DNA from: Gemmatimonadaceae bacterium
Lineage (GTDB): Bacteria > Gemmatimonadota > Gemmatimonadetes > Gemmatimonadales > Gemmatimonadaceae
Reading direction: 5' to 3'
Length of the DNA stretch: 64,000 nt
Assembly: GCA_016720905.1 (NCBI GenBank)
Contig: JADKJT010000002.1
Location: forward strand, 186,001 to 250,000
The notes beneath the pieces were generated by a model that ran no database searches, was not told where the DNA came from, and was given only the letters and a program-made list of their open reading frames with translations. The translations under genes were made by a program, and so were the position numbers. Every line of letters begins with the position of its first letter. Position 1 is the stretch's first letter. Positions 18,464 through 26,893 of this stretch are shown piece by piece.

Positions 18464-19518
18464 ATGATCCGGTCCGTCACGGGGTTGCGCTCGGCCAGCG
18501 CCGCGCGCACGGCCGGTGCGACCGCAGTGCCGAACAGTTCGATGGAACGCATGATATCCGCGTGCTGCATGGGACCGACGCTGAACTGCAGCAGCATGCG
18601 CTGATGACCGAACAGCCCGTGCTCATACAGGATCTTGTCGACCACCTGTTGCGGACTGCCCACGAACAGCGCACCGAGTGGTGAGATCTCCGCGTCGAAC
18701 TGCCGTCGCGTCGGTGGGGGCCAACCACGCTCGCGTCCAATGCGTCCCATCGCATCGAGATACGGCGGGAACGCGATGTCGGCCGCGCGCTGCGGTGTGT
18801 CGGCAATGAAGCCATGCGAGTTGATGCTCACCGGCATGGTGGCGGGGTCGTGCCCGGCCCGGCGCGCGGCATCGCGATAGAGTTGCACCAGAGGCGCGAA
18901 TCGGTCAGGTGACCCACCGATGATGGCGATGGCCAGTGGCAAGCCCAGCGCGCCGGCGCGCATCACGGAAGCCGGAGTGCCGCCCACCGCGATCCACACG
19001 GGCAAAGGCTGCTGCAGCGGACGAGGGTATACGCCCCGGGCATCGATGGACGGTCGGTGCACGCCCTTCCAGGTGATCAGCTCGGAGTCCCGCAACTGCA
19101 ACAACAACTGCAGTTTCTCCGCGAAGAGCGCGTCGTAATCATCAAGATCCTGTCCGAACAACGGATACGATTCGATAAAGCTGCCGCGACCCGCCATGAT
19201 CTCGGCCCGACCGCCGGAGATCAGGTCGAGCGTGGAGAAATCCTGAAACACACGGACCGGGTCGTCCGAGCTGAGTACGGTGACCGCACTGGTGAGCCGG
19301 ATTCGCGATGTGCGTGCGGCCGCCGCGGCGAGAATAACCGCAGGCGACGACACCACGAAATCCGGCCGGTGATGTTCGCCAATACCAAAGACGTCGAGGC
19401 CAACCTGATCGGCCAGTTCGATTTCTTCGATGAGCTCCCGCACGCGCTGCGCCACCACCTGTGGGTCGTTGGCCGTGCGGGGATCGGTCTCGCCGAATGA
19501 GTAAATGCCTAGTTCCAT
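18460..19518 (-). CDS. LLM-class flavin-dependent oxidoreductase
   Basis: A 352-residue luciferase-like (TIM-barrel) oxidoreductase, expected to use FMN or F420. Family hallmarks are MELGIYSFGE at the N terminus, IGEHHRPDFVVSSPAVILAA (about 50-69), RIRLTSAVTVLSSDDPVRVF, LDLISGGRAEIMAGRGSF and VWIAVGGTPASV. ATG 19518 fits the family start; an upstream in-frame start would add 33 Arg/Ser-rich residues. A -10-like GATATT ends 6 nt before this ATG, suggesting a leaderless mRNA. It overlaps the DUF3179 gene by 4 nt and is divergent from the kinase gene. Substrate unknown. Confidence 0.9.
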   Translation of the reverse strand: MELGIYSFGETDPRTANDPQVVAQRVRELIEEIELADQVGLDVFGIGEHHRPDFVVSSPAVILAAAAARTSRIRLTSAVTVLSSDDPVRVFQDFSTLDLISGGRAEIMAGRGSFIESYPLFGQDLDDYDALFAEKLQLLLQLRDSELITWKGVHRPSIDARGVYPRPLQQPLPVWIAVGGTPASVMRAGALGLPLAIAIIGGSPDRFAPLVQLYRDAARRAGHDPATMPVSINSHGFIADTPQRAADIAFPPYLDAMGRIGRERGWPPPTRRQFDAEISPLGALFVGSPQQVVDKILYEHGLFGHQRMLLQFSVGPMQHADIMRSIELFGTAVAPAVRAALAERNPVTDRII

Positions 19519-19586
19519 GTGAGGAATATCACACAGGAAGCGGAGCGGTGTTCTGGCGCTGCCGGACTGATCTGATAGCTTCCTTC

Positions 19587-20630
19587 GTGGACTATCGCGG
19601 CGAGATGGAATTGGCACTGGGCAACGGCTTCGCCATCGAGCGGGAACTCGGCGGTGCGGGTGCGTCGCAGGTCTTTGTGGCCGAAGAACTGGCGCTGGGA
19701 CGACGGGTCGTCATCAAGATGCTGCCCAAATCGCTCACCAGCGGGGTGAACATCGAGCGGTTTCGCCGCGAGATCGCCGTCGCGGCGCGGCTGCAGCACC
19801 CACATCTGGTCCCGCTGCTGACCGCCGGCGCGGTCACCAGTTCGGGTGTGCCATGGTTCTCGATGCCCTTTGTGGAAGGGGAATCGCTGCGCGAATTGCT
19901 GGCGCGGCGTGGCGCCATGTCGGTTGGAAACGCCGCTCGGCTGATGCGCGAGATCGCGCTGGCCCTCGCCTACGCGCACGGTCGCGGCATTGTGCACCGC
20001 GACATCAAACCGGAAAACGTACTGCTGAGTGACGGCGTGGCCATGATCACCGACTTCGGCGTCGCGATGGCCGTGGACACCGCCCTCGCTGAGGATGGTG
20101 GCAAAGGTGGGCGACGTCTGACGGGTGCCGGCACCACGTTGGGCACCCCGGCGTATAGCGCGCCCGAGCAGATCGCCTCGGCCGGGGCCGTGGATCATCG
20201 CGCCGATTTGTACTCGTTCGGCTGTGTGGCCTACGAGATGTTGACGGGCTCGCCGCCGTTCGTGGGTCGTAATCTGCGCGACGTGCTGATCGCCCAGGTG
20301 AACGAACGTCCGGAACCCCTGGAGCGACACCGTCCTGGGCTGCCGCCGGCCATCGTACAGATCGTCATGCGGTGTCTTGAAAAGGACCCAGCCGCTCGAC
20401 CGCAATCGGCGACGGACATTGTGAAGGTGATTGACGGGCTGACCCTCACCTCGCTCAACGAGACGGGCGAAGTGCCGGCGGTGGCCAGTGATCGCGTGCG
20501 AGTGACGCCGGTGTCTCCAACGCCGACCCAGCCGCCGCCGGCCCTGCTCCCCGTACTCCCCGCTTCCCGGCTGATGCTGGCGGCGGTGGTGTTGGTTGTG
20601 CTGCTGGCCGCGGTGATGCTGTTGCGTTGA
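19587..20630 (+). CDS. Serine/threonine protein kinase, tail-anchored
   Basis: A 347-residue Hanks-type kinase. Domain features are a degenerate glycine loop (LGGAGASQVF), VAL-type lysine in RRVVIKML, the catalytic loop HRDIKPENVLL, the DFG motif in ITDFGVAM, and GTPAYSAPEQ in the activation segment. After a Pro-rich linker a single hydrophobic helix (LMLAAVVLVVLLAAVMLLR) ends the protein, so the kinase domain is cytoplasmic and held by its C terminus, with no periplasmic sensor. The start may be GTG 19587, with a TAGCTT -10-like element 5 nt upstream, or ATG 19605. A short GTCTCCC heptamer tract and the Mo-hydroxylase genes follow. Confidence 0.9.
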   Translation: MDYRGEMELALGNGFAIERELGGAGASQVFVAEELALGRRVVIKMLPKSLTSGVNIERFRREIAVAARLQHPHLVPLLTAGAVTSSGVPWFSMPFVEGESLRELLARRGAMSVGNAARLMREIALALAYAHGRGIVHRDIKPENVLLSDGVAMITDFGVAMAVDTALAEDGGKGGRRLTGAGTTLGTPAYSAPEQIASAGAVDHRADLYSFGCVAYEMLTGSPPFVGRNLRDVLIAQVNERPEPLERHRPGLPPAIVQIVMRCLEKDPAARPQSATDIVKVIDGLTLTSLNETGEVPAVASDRVRVTPVSPTPTQPPPALLPVLPASRLMLAAVVLVVLLAAVMLLR

Positions 20631-20656
20631 GGCGCCGTGACGGTGATGCGGTGTCC

Positions 20657-20698
20657 GTCTCAGGTCTCCCGCCTCCCGTCTCCCGCCTTCCGTCTCCA
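20657..20698. repeat. Single-arm GTCTCCC heptamer tract
   Basis: Six consecutive 7-nt units: GTCTCAG, GTCTCCC, GCCTCCC, GTCTCCC, GCCTTCC, GTCTCCA. They are the complement of the GGGAGAC units seen at 17221-17321 and 29665-29732, but only one arm is present, so no long hairpin forms. The tract is between the kinase stop (20630) and the ATG of the 2Fe-2S subunit (20757), within a 126-nt leader. Confidence 0.8.
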
Positions 20699-20756
20699 TA
20701 TTGAAGGCTCGGCCCGACGTCCCCGTACGGTCGCCCCCCTCCTGCCCGCCCGACTC

Positions 20757-21275
20757 ATGGCCATCAGTCTCAAAGTCAACGGCACCGCGCGCACCCTTGA
20801 TGTGCCTTCCGACATGCCCCTGCTCTGGGCGCTTCGTGACGAACTCGATCTCAAGGGCACCAAATACGGCTGCGGCATCTCGCGGTGCGGCGCGTGTACT
20901 GTGCATATCGATGGAGTGGCCACCCGCTCGTGCTCCACGCCGGTGTCGCGAGCCGTCGGCAAGGAGATCACAACCGTCGAAGGACTCTCGCCTGATGGGA
21001 TGCACGCGGTGCAGAAAGCCTGGGAGGAACTGGACGTACCACAGTGCGGTTACTGCCAGGCCGGCCAGATGATGTCGGCCGCTGCGCTGTTGTCGAAGAC
21101 TCCGAAACCCACCGACGCGGAAATCGACACGGCGATGAATACCAACCTGTGCCGGTGCGCCACGTACTTGCGCATCAAGCAGGCCATCCATCGCGCGGCC
21201 GACATCAAGGCCGGCGCGCCGCTTCCTGCTTCCGGCGCCAGCGTCGGCAAGCCCGGTTCCACCGACCTGCGCTGA
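20757..21275 (+). CDS. [2Fe-2S] subunit of a molybdenum hydroxylase
   Basis: A 172-residue small subunit of the xanthine-oxidase family (isoquinoline 1-oxidoreductase alpha type) that relays electrons from the molybdopterin subunit. The plant-type ferredoxin cluster is at GCGISRCGACTVHIDG (about residues 38-53) and a later Cys in TRSCSTPVS. The second cluster is bound by QCGYCQAGQMMSA and NLCRCATYLRI (about 97-132). ATG 20757 starts MAISLKVNGT; an earlier in-frame start would translate the heptamer tract and is unlikely. The large subunit gene follows 11 nt downstream with GAGGAG before it. The C-terminal tail is Pro/Ala-rich. Confidence 0.93.
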   Translation: MAISLKVNGTARTLDVPSDMPLLWALRDELDLKGTKYGCGISRCGACTVHIDGVATRSCSTPVSRAVGKEITTVEGLSPDGMHAVQKAWEELDVPQCGYCQAGQMMSAAALLSKTPKPTDAEIDTAMNTNLCRCATYLRIKQAIHRAADIKAGAPLPASGASVGKPGSTDLR

Positions 21276-21286
21276 GGAGCCGACCA

Positions 21287-23530
21287 ATGACCACACGACC
21301 CGACGCAACGCAGGCCGTTACACGCCGCGGATTCCTCCGAGTCACGGCCCTCGCCGGCGGTGGCCTCCTGTTGGCCAGCTATGCCGATCCGCTGGAAGCG
21401 ATTGAGCGCCTCGGCGCCACGCCCACACTGGCCGATCCGGCGCTCAGCGCGTACGTGCGCATTACACCGGATGGTATCGTCACCATCACCGCCAAGAATC
21501 CCGAGATCGGCCAGGGCATCAAGACCATGCTTCCCATGCTGATCGCCGAGGAACTCGACGTCGACTGGTCGCAGGTACGCATCGAACAAGGCGATCTCGA
21601 CTCCACGAAATACCAGGCGCAGATCGCCGGCGGCAGTACGGCAACGCCCACCAACTGGCTGCCGATGCGCCGCGTCGGCGCCGCCGGTCGCGCTATGCTG
21701 GTGGCGGCAGCGGCAAAGCAGTGGAATGTATCGGCCAGCGAACTGGTGACCGACAAAGGCGTGGTGCATCACCGCAGCAGCAAGCGCTCCGCGACCTACG
21801 GGTCGCTGGCGACGGCAGCGGCCTCCATGCCGGCGCCGGATCTGGCAACGATTCCGCTGAAGGATCCGAAGCAGTTCACGCTCATCGGCACTCGGCAGAA
21901 AACCTACGATCTGCGCAACATCATCACCGGCAAACCGATGTTCGGTATCGACGTCATGGTGCCGGGCATGAAGTACGCCACGTTCCTCAAGTGCCCGGTG
22001 TACGCCGGCAAGGTGAAGACGGCCAACCTGGACGCCATCAAGGCGATGCCGGGCATCACGCATGCCTTCGTAGTGGACGGGGGTACGTCGTTGACTGGAC
22101 TGCTGGGTGGCGTGGCCATCGTGGGCAACAGCTGGTGGCTCACGCAACAGGCGCGCAAGAAACTGATCGTGACCTGGGACGAAGGCAGCACGGCGCAGCA
22201 GAGCAGCGCGGGCTTCGCCGCCAAAGCCGCCGAGCTTTCCATCCTGCCACCACATCGTTCGCTGCGAAAGGACGGCGATGTCGACGCGGCGCTGGCCAGC
22301 GCTGCGAAAATCGTCAAGGCGGAATACGTGTATCCGTTCATCTCGCACGCCCCCATGGAACCCCAGAACTGCACGGCGCACTTCAAGGACGGCAAGTGCG
22401 AAATCTGGGCACCGTCGCAGACGCCGGAGAGCGGGCGCGGACTTGTTGCCTCCACGCTCGGCATCAAGGCGGATCAGATCACCGTGCACATGATTCGCGC
22501 CGGCGGGGGGTTTGGACGTCGCCTCAACAACGACTACATGGTCGAAGCGGCGTGGATTGCCAAGGAAACCAGGGTGCCGGTCAAACTGTTGTGGACGCGC
22601 GAAGACGACATGCAGCACGACTTCTATCGGCCCGGTGGCTTCCACTATTTCACCGGTGGCGTCGATGCCAACGGCAAGGTGGTGGCCTTCAAGGATCATT
22701 TCGTGAGCTTTGGCGAAGGGGAGCGGTTCGCCAACAGCGCGGATATGGGTCCAACCGAGTTTCCGGCGCGATTTGTACCCAACCTCGCGTACGACGCATC
22801 GGTGATGCCTCTTGGCGTGCCCACCGGCGCACTGCGTGCACCGCGCAGCAATGCGATGTCATTCGCGTTTCAGGGATTCATCGACGAACTCGCGAATGCG
22901 GCCGGCAAGGATCCGCTGCAATTCCGCATTGACTTGCTGAACAGCGAAATGCCGGCGGCCGCTCCGGCGGCGGGTGCACCCGCCGGCCCCCCGCAGCAGG
23001 CGGGCTTCGACGCCGCGCGCATGCGGGGTGTTCTCGAGCAGTTGCGCGAGGTCTCCGGCTGGGGCAAGGCGACGTTGCCCAAGGGCACTGGGATGGGCGT
23101 CGCGTTCTACTTCAGTCATCGCGGATACTTCGCCGAGGTCGTGCAGGCCACGGTCAGCAAAGCCGGCACCATAACCGTGGACAAAGTCTGGGCGGTGGGT
23201 GACGTGGGCAGTGACATCATCAACCCGAACCACGCCGAGCAGCAGGTGCAAGGTGCGGTCATGGACGGCCTTGGGCAGGCCTTCGCGCAGGAAATCACGT
23301 TCGTGAATGGCGCGGCGGAACAGGCCAACTTCAACACGTATCAACTGCTGCGGATGCGCCAGGCCCCTCCGGTCGAAGTGCATTGGCGCAAGACGGCCTT
23401 CTCGCCAACGGGCATCGGCGAACCGGCACTGCCGCCGGTGATTCCGGCGCTGGTCAATGCCATCCACGCCGCCACCGGAAAGCGCGTGCGCACCATTCCC
23501 TTGTCCAAGGCCGATCTCAAGTGGACGTAA
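21287..23530 (+). CDS. Molybdopterin-binding subunit, isoquinoline 1-oxidoreductase beta type
   Basis: A 747-residue catalytic subunit of a xanthine-dehydrogenase-family enzyme that hydroxylates an N-heterocycle or oxidises an aldehyde. A Tat signal (TRRGFLRVTALAGGGLLLAS) shows export of the folded cofactor-loaded protein to the periplasm. Molybdopterin-binding motifs include KNPEIGQGIKTMLPMLIAEE (about 67-86), AGGGFGRRLNNDYMVEAAWI (about 406-425) and the end segment FSPTGIGEPALPPVIPALVN, in which the Glu is the likely catalytic base. No FAD subunit or maturation factor (XdhC) is adjacent. Electron acceptor and substrate are unknown. The pgm gene starts 13 nt later. Confidence 0.92.
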   Translation: MTTRPDATQAVTRRGFLRVTALAGGGLLLASYADPLEAIERLGATPTLADPALSAYVRITPDGIVTITAKNPEIGQGIKTMLPMLIAEELDVDWSQVRIEQGDLDSTKYQAQIAGGSTATPTNWLPMRRVGAAGRAMLVAAAAKQWNVSASELVTDKGVVHHRSSKRSATYGSLATAAASMPAPDLATIPLKDPKQFTLIGTRQKTYDLRNIITGKPMFGIDVMVPGMKYATFLKCPVYAGKVKTANLDAIKAMPGITHAFVVDGGTSLTGLLGGVAIVGNSWWLTQQARKKLIVTWDEGSTAQQSSAGFAAKAAELSILPPHRSLRKDGDVDAALASAAKIVKAEYVYPFISHAPMEPQNCTAHFKDGKCEIWAPSQTPESGRGLVASTLGIKADQITVHMIRAGGGFGRRLNNDYMVEAAWIAKETRVPVKLLWTREDDMQHDFYRPGGFHYFTGGVDANGKVVAFKDHFVSFGEGERFANSADMGPTEFPARFVPNLAYDASVMPLGVPTGALRAPRSNAMSFAFQGFIDELANAAGKDPLQFRIDLLNSEMPAAAPAAGAPAGPPQQAGFDAARMRGVLEQLREVSGWGKATLPKGTGMGVAFYFSHRGYFAEVVQATVSKAGTITVDKVWAVGDVGSDIINPNHAEQQVQGAVMDGLGQAFAQEITFVNGAAEQANFNTYQLLRMRQAPPVEVHWRKTAFSPTGIGEPALPPVIPALVNAIHAATGKRVRTIPLSKADLKWT

Positions 23531-23543
23531 CGGCACCCGTCGC

Positions 23544-25172
23544 ATGACCATTCGAACCATCACGACGTCCCCGTTCGCCGACCAGCGACCGGGGACGTCG
23601 GGTTTGCGCAAGCGCACGGCCGTGTTCTCCCAGCCGGGCTATCTCGAGAATTTCGTGCAGGCGCTGTTCGACGTGGCCGCCCTTCCGGCCGACAGCACGC
23701 TGGTGGTCGGTGGTGACGGCCGCTACTTCAATCGTGAAGCCATCGTCACGATCATCCGCATGGCGGCGGTGAACGGCATCGCGCGTGTGCTCATCGGACG
23801 TGGTGGCCTGCTCTCCACGCCGGCCGCGTCCCATCTGATTCGTCAGCGCGCACAGGGCGGCATGATTTTGTCGGCCAGCCACAATCCGGGTGGTCCCGAT
23901 GGCGATTTCGGCCTCAAGTACAATGCCGCCAATGGCGGACCGGCGCCCGAGTCGTTCACCAACGCGGTGGCCGAATGTGCCGCCGTCATGGTGTCCTACC
24001 GAATAGCCGACCTCCCGGATTTCTCGATCGACACGATCGGCACCCAGGCGTTGGGCACCATGATGCTGGACGTCGTGGACCCGGTGGAAGCGTACGCGGC
24101 GTTGATGGAATCACTCTTCGACTTTGCAGCCATTCGGGCGCTGTTTGCCAGCGGCTTCCGCATGACGTTTGATGGCATGCACGCAATCACCGGTCCGTAC
24201 GCGAAGGACATCCTGGAGCGTCGACTGGGGGCCCCGGCGGGCACCGTCATCAATGGTGAGCCCCTGCCTGACTTCGGTGGTGGGCACCCCGATCCCAATC
24301 TCACCTACGCGCACGATCTGGTGGATGAGCTGTTCGGCGCCGATGCACCGGACTTTGGCGCGGCATCGGATGGCGACGGCGACCGCAACATGATTCTGGG
24401 CCGGCGGTTTTTCGTGACGCCATCGGACAGCCTGGCGGTGTTGGCCGCGAATGCCACGCTGGTCCCTGGCTACGCGCGTGGCCTCACCGGCGTGGCGCGC
24501 TCGATGCCCACCAGCGGCGCGGTGGATATGGTGGCCGCCGCCTTGGGCATTCCCTGCTTCGAGACACCCACCGGGTGGAAGTTCTTCGGCAATCTGCTTG
24601 ATGCGGGCCGCATTACGCTGTGTGGCGAAGAGAGCTTTGGCACCGGCTCCGACCATGTGCGCGAGAAGGATGGTCTGTGGGCGGTGTTGTTCTGGCTCAA
24701 CATCGTCGCGGTGCGTGGACAGTCGGTTGAGACGATTGTGCGTGACCACTGGGCGCGCTTCGGACGCAACTACTACACGCGCTACGACTACGAGGGCGTG
24801 CCGGTTGATGCGGCCAACGGCGTCATGGCGCATCTGCGCGCGCAATTGGCGCGACTGCCAGGCGTGTTGCTGGCCGGGCGGGTCGTGCGCGCGGCTGATG
24901 ACTTCGCGTATCTCGATCCCATCGACGGGTCCTCGAGTGCTCACCAGGGGCTGCGCGTGCTGTTCGAAGACGGCGCCCGCATCGTGTATCGATTGTCGGG
25001 CACCGGCACCGAAGGTGCCACGATTCGCGTGTACATCGAGTCGCGCGAGACTTCCACAACACGACTGGATGTGCCGGTGGCAGACGCGCTGGCCCCAATG
25101 GTGAATGCGGCACTCGCATTGAGCGAGCTCGCCGTGCGCACGGGCCGCACCACACCGACGGTCATCACCTGA
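23544..25172 (+). CDS. pgm: Phosphoglucomutase (alpha-D-glucose-specific)
   Basis: A 542-residue phosphohexomutase that interconverts glucose 1-phosphate and glucose 6-phosphate, linking glycolysis to glycogen and sugar-nucleotide synthesis. The N terminus PFADQRPGTSGLRK carries the typical entry motif. The phosphoserine loop is ILSASHNPGG (about 112-121, active Ser followed by His). The metal loop is ASDGDGDRNM (about 274-283), the sugar loop includes CGEESFGTGSDH (about 358-369), and the phosphate site is RLSGTGTEGATIRVY (about 479-493). Length matches the eukaryote-like PGM. ATG 23544 starts MTIRTITTSP. Confidence 0.96.
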   Translation: MTIRTITTSPFADQRPGTSGLRKRTAVFSQPGYLENFVQALFDVAALPADSTLVVGGDGRYFNREAIVTIIRMAAVNGIARVLIGRGGLLSTPAASHLIRQRAQGGMILSASHNPGGPDGDFGLKYNAANGGPAPESFTNAVAECAAVMVSYRIADLPDFSIDTIGTQALGTMMLDVVDPVEAYAALMESLFDFAAIRALFASGFRMTFDGMHAITGPYAKDILERRLGAPAGTVINGEPLPDFGGGHPDPNLTYAHDLVDELFGADAPDFGAASDGDGDRNMILGRRFFVTPSDSLAVLAANATLVPGYARGLTGVARSMPTSGAVDMVAAALGIPCFETPTGWKFFGNLLDAGRITLCGEESFGTGSDHVREKDGLWAVLFWLNIVAVRGQSVETIVRDHWARFGRNYYTRYDYEGVPVDAANGVMAHLRAQLARLPGVLLAGRVVRAADDFAYLDPIDGSSSAHQGLRVLFEDGARIVYRLSGTGTEGATIRVYIESRETSTTRLDVPVADALAPMVNAALALSELAVRTGRTTPTVIT

Positions 25173-25208
25173 TCGTCAGGCACTGTTTCCACACCCGGCG
25201 TGCGGAAC

Positions 25209-25643
25209 TCAACACAGGGCGCTCAGCGCGCTGCGCACGGCCGACGGAATCGGTGTCTTCGTCCGCGTGGCCCGATCGACGTAGACATGGACGAAATGCC
25301 CGGCCGCAGCGGCGGTGGTGTCGTCATTGCGAAACAAGCCAATCTCGTAGCGGACACTGCTGGTGCCCAGATGCGCCACGCGTAGTCCCGCAGTGACCAC
25401 ATCCGGAAATGTGATCGGGGCGAAATACCGACACTGTGTTTCGATCACCAGGCCGATGGCGGGGCTGGCCGCGATGTCCAGCACACCCTGGGCGATCAGC
25501 CACCGGTTCACGACCGTGTCGAAGAAACTGTAGTACACCACGTTGTTCACATGCCCGTACACATCGTTGTCCATCCACCGGGTGTCGACGGTGGACAGGT
25601 GCCGATAACGGTCCCGGGTTTCCGTGCGCAATGCGAAGGTCAT
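25209..25643 (-). CDS. Hotdog-fold acyl-CoA thioesterase (4HBT/YbgC-like)
   Basis: A 144-residue hotdog-fold thioesterase. The family motif is RWMDNDVYGHVNNVVYYSFFD (about residues 22-42), where Asp acts as general base or nucleophile in the 4-hydroxybenzoyl-CoA thioesterase group; CRYFAPITFPDVVTAGL and SVRYEIGLFRND form the central strands. It likely hydrolyses a short acyl-CoA. The iron-alcohol dehydrogenase gene is 12 nt upstream on the same strand, so an operon is likely. Substrate is undetermined. The gene is convergent with pgm, 36 nt apart. Confidence 0.9.
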   Translation of the reverse strand: MTFALRTETRDRYRHLSTVDTRWMDNDVYGHVNNVVYYSFFDTVVNRWLIAQGVLDIAASPAIGLVIETQCRYFAPITFPDVVTAGLRVAHLGTSSVRYEIGLFRNDDTTAAAAGHFVHVYVDRATRTKTPIPSAVRSALSALC

Positions 25644-25655
25644 GTCGAAAGCCGG

Positions 25656-26810
25656 TCAGAAGGCCTGGCGGTACAGTGCCAGCGCGTCGTCGTACGTGAC
25701 ATCGCGCGGATTGTTCACCAGCAGACGTTGCACCTTCATCGCGTCCGCCGCGAGCGTCGGCAGGTCGGCCGCCGTCACCCCGACTTCCCGCAACGACCGC
25801 TCCAGGCCGAGCATCGCCACCTGCTCGGTCATCCCCTGCAGAAATGCCTCACCACTCGGTGACGCGCAAACCGGGCGGCCGTCGCGGTGCAGCGTCGCAC
25901 TGAGTTCCGCGTACAACGCATCGGCCGCCGGCAGATTGAATGCCAGCACCGGCAATAGGACCAGCGCGTTGCTGAGCCCATGCGGCACATGGAAATGGCC
26001 GCCGAGGGGATAGGCCAGCGCATGCACCGCAGCCACTGGCGAGTTCGCGAAGGCCATCCCGGCCATCATCGACCCCTGCAGCATTGCGCGACGTGCCGGC
26101 AGGTCGCTGCCATCGCGCAGCACGCGCGGCACCTGCTCCGACAACAGGGTCAACGCACGACGAGCCAGCATATCCGACATCAGGTTTTTGCGATGACGCG
26201 ATGTGTACGCCTCGATGGCATGCACCATGGCGTCGATGCCGGTCATGGCCGTGATGCGGGCCGGCAGGCCCAGCGTGAGCGTCGCGTCGAGCAGCGCCAG
26301 GTCGGGATACAGGACGTTCGACACCACACCCATCTTCTCGTTCGTGGGCGTCGTCACGATGGCGATTGGCGTGACTTCCGATCCCGTTCCGGCCGTCGTG
26401 GGCACCTGAATGAGTGGCCATCGAGGCCCCGTGGCGCGACCCACACCGTATGCGTCGGCCAACGATTGCGGCGTACGCGCCAGAAGCGCCACCAGCTTGG
26501 CCGTATCCAGCGAACTACCGCCACCGATGCCAATCACCCCGTCCACCGCGTCGACTCGGGCCTGCGCCACCGCCGCCAGCACCGTTGCTTCCGGTGGATC
26601 GGCTTCCACCCCATCGAAGATGCTGAGGCTGACACCCGACCCGTTGAAGCCGACCACCGCGTCGCCAAGGACACCACTGCTGAGCAGGCCGCGGTCGGTC
26701 ACCAGCAGGGCTCGCCGCATGCCATGTTCGCGCGCGTACTGTGCCAGGCGAGTCCCAGCGCCATCGGCGCAGACAATGCGCGGGGTGGTCTCAAAGGTGA
26801 AGTCAGTCAC
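25656..26810 (-). CDS. Iron-containing alcohol dehydrogenase
   Basis: A 384-residue group III dehydrogenase (NAD(P)-linked, divalent metal). Features are the nucleotide loop GIGGGSSLDTAKLVALL (about residues 95-111), VPTTAGTGSEVTPIAIVT (about 136-153) and the metal-binding His residues in GIDAMVHAIEAYTS (about 197-210), AVHALAYPLGGHFHVPHG (about 262-279). Family members include maleylacetate reductase and 1,3-propanediol dehydrogenase, so the substrate is open. GTG 26810 is the family-consistent start (MTDFTFETTPRIVC); upstream in-frame sequence has no homology. It is divergent from the patatin gene and probably co-transcribed with the thioesterase. Confidence 0.92.
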   Translation of the reverse strand: MTDFTFETTPRIVCADGAGTRLAQYAREHGMRRALLVTDRGLLSSGVLGDAVVGFNGSGVSLSIFDGVEADPPEATVLAAVAQARVDAVDGVIGIGGGSSLDTAKLVALLARTPQSLADAYGVGRATGPRWPLIQVPTTAGTGSEVTPIAIVTTPTNEKMGVVSNVLYPDLALLDATLTLGLPARITAMTGIDAMVHAIEAYTSRHRKNLMSDMLARRALTLLSEQVPRVLRDGSDLPARRAMLQGSMMAGMAFANSPVAAVHALAYPLGGHFHVPHGLSNALVLLPVLAFNLPAADALYAELSATLHRDGRPVCASPSGEAFLQGMTEQVAMLGLERSLREVGVTAADLPTLAADAMKVQRLLVNNPRDVTYDDALALYRQAF

Positions 26811-26893
26811 AGCGCGTCGAGTACCCGGTCGGTGGTGGGAAGGACCTCTGCGTATCTTATCGTGGTGTACCAACTCCCTCCAACGTGGTCGAC

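Noticed and set aside
19509..21308. 599-codon minus-strand open frame
   Set aside because: Antisense to the kinase and 2Fe-2S subunit genes, no recognisable domain, His/Arg/Gly-rich.
21050..22699. 549-codon minus-strand open frame
   Set aside because: Antisense to the molybdopterin subunit and without motifs.
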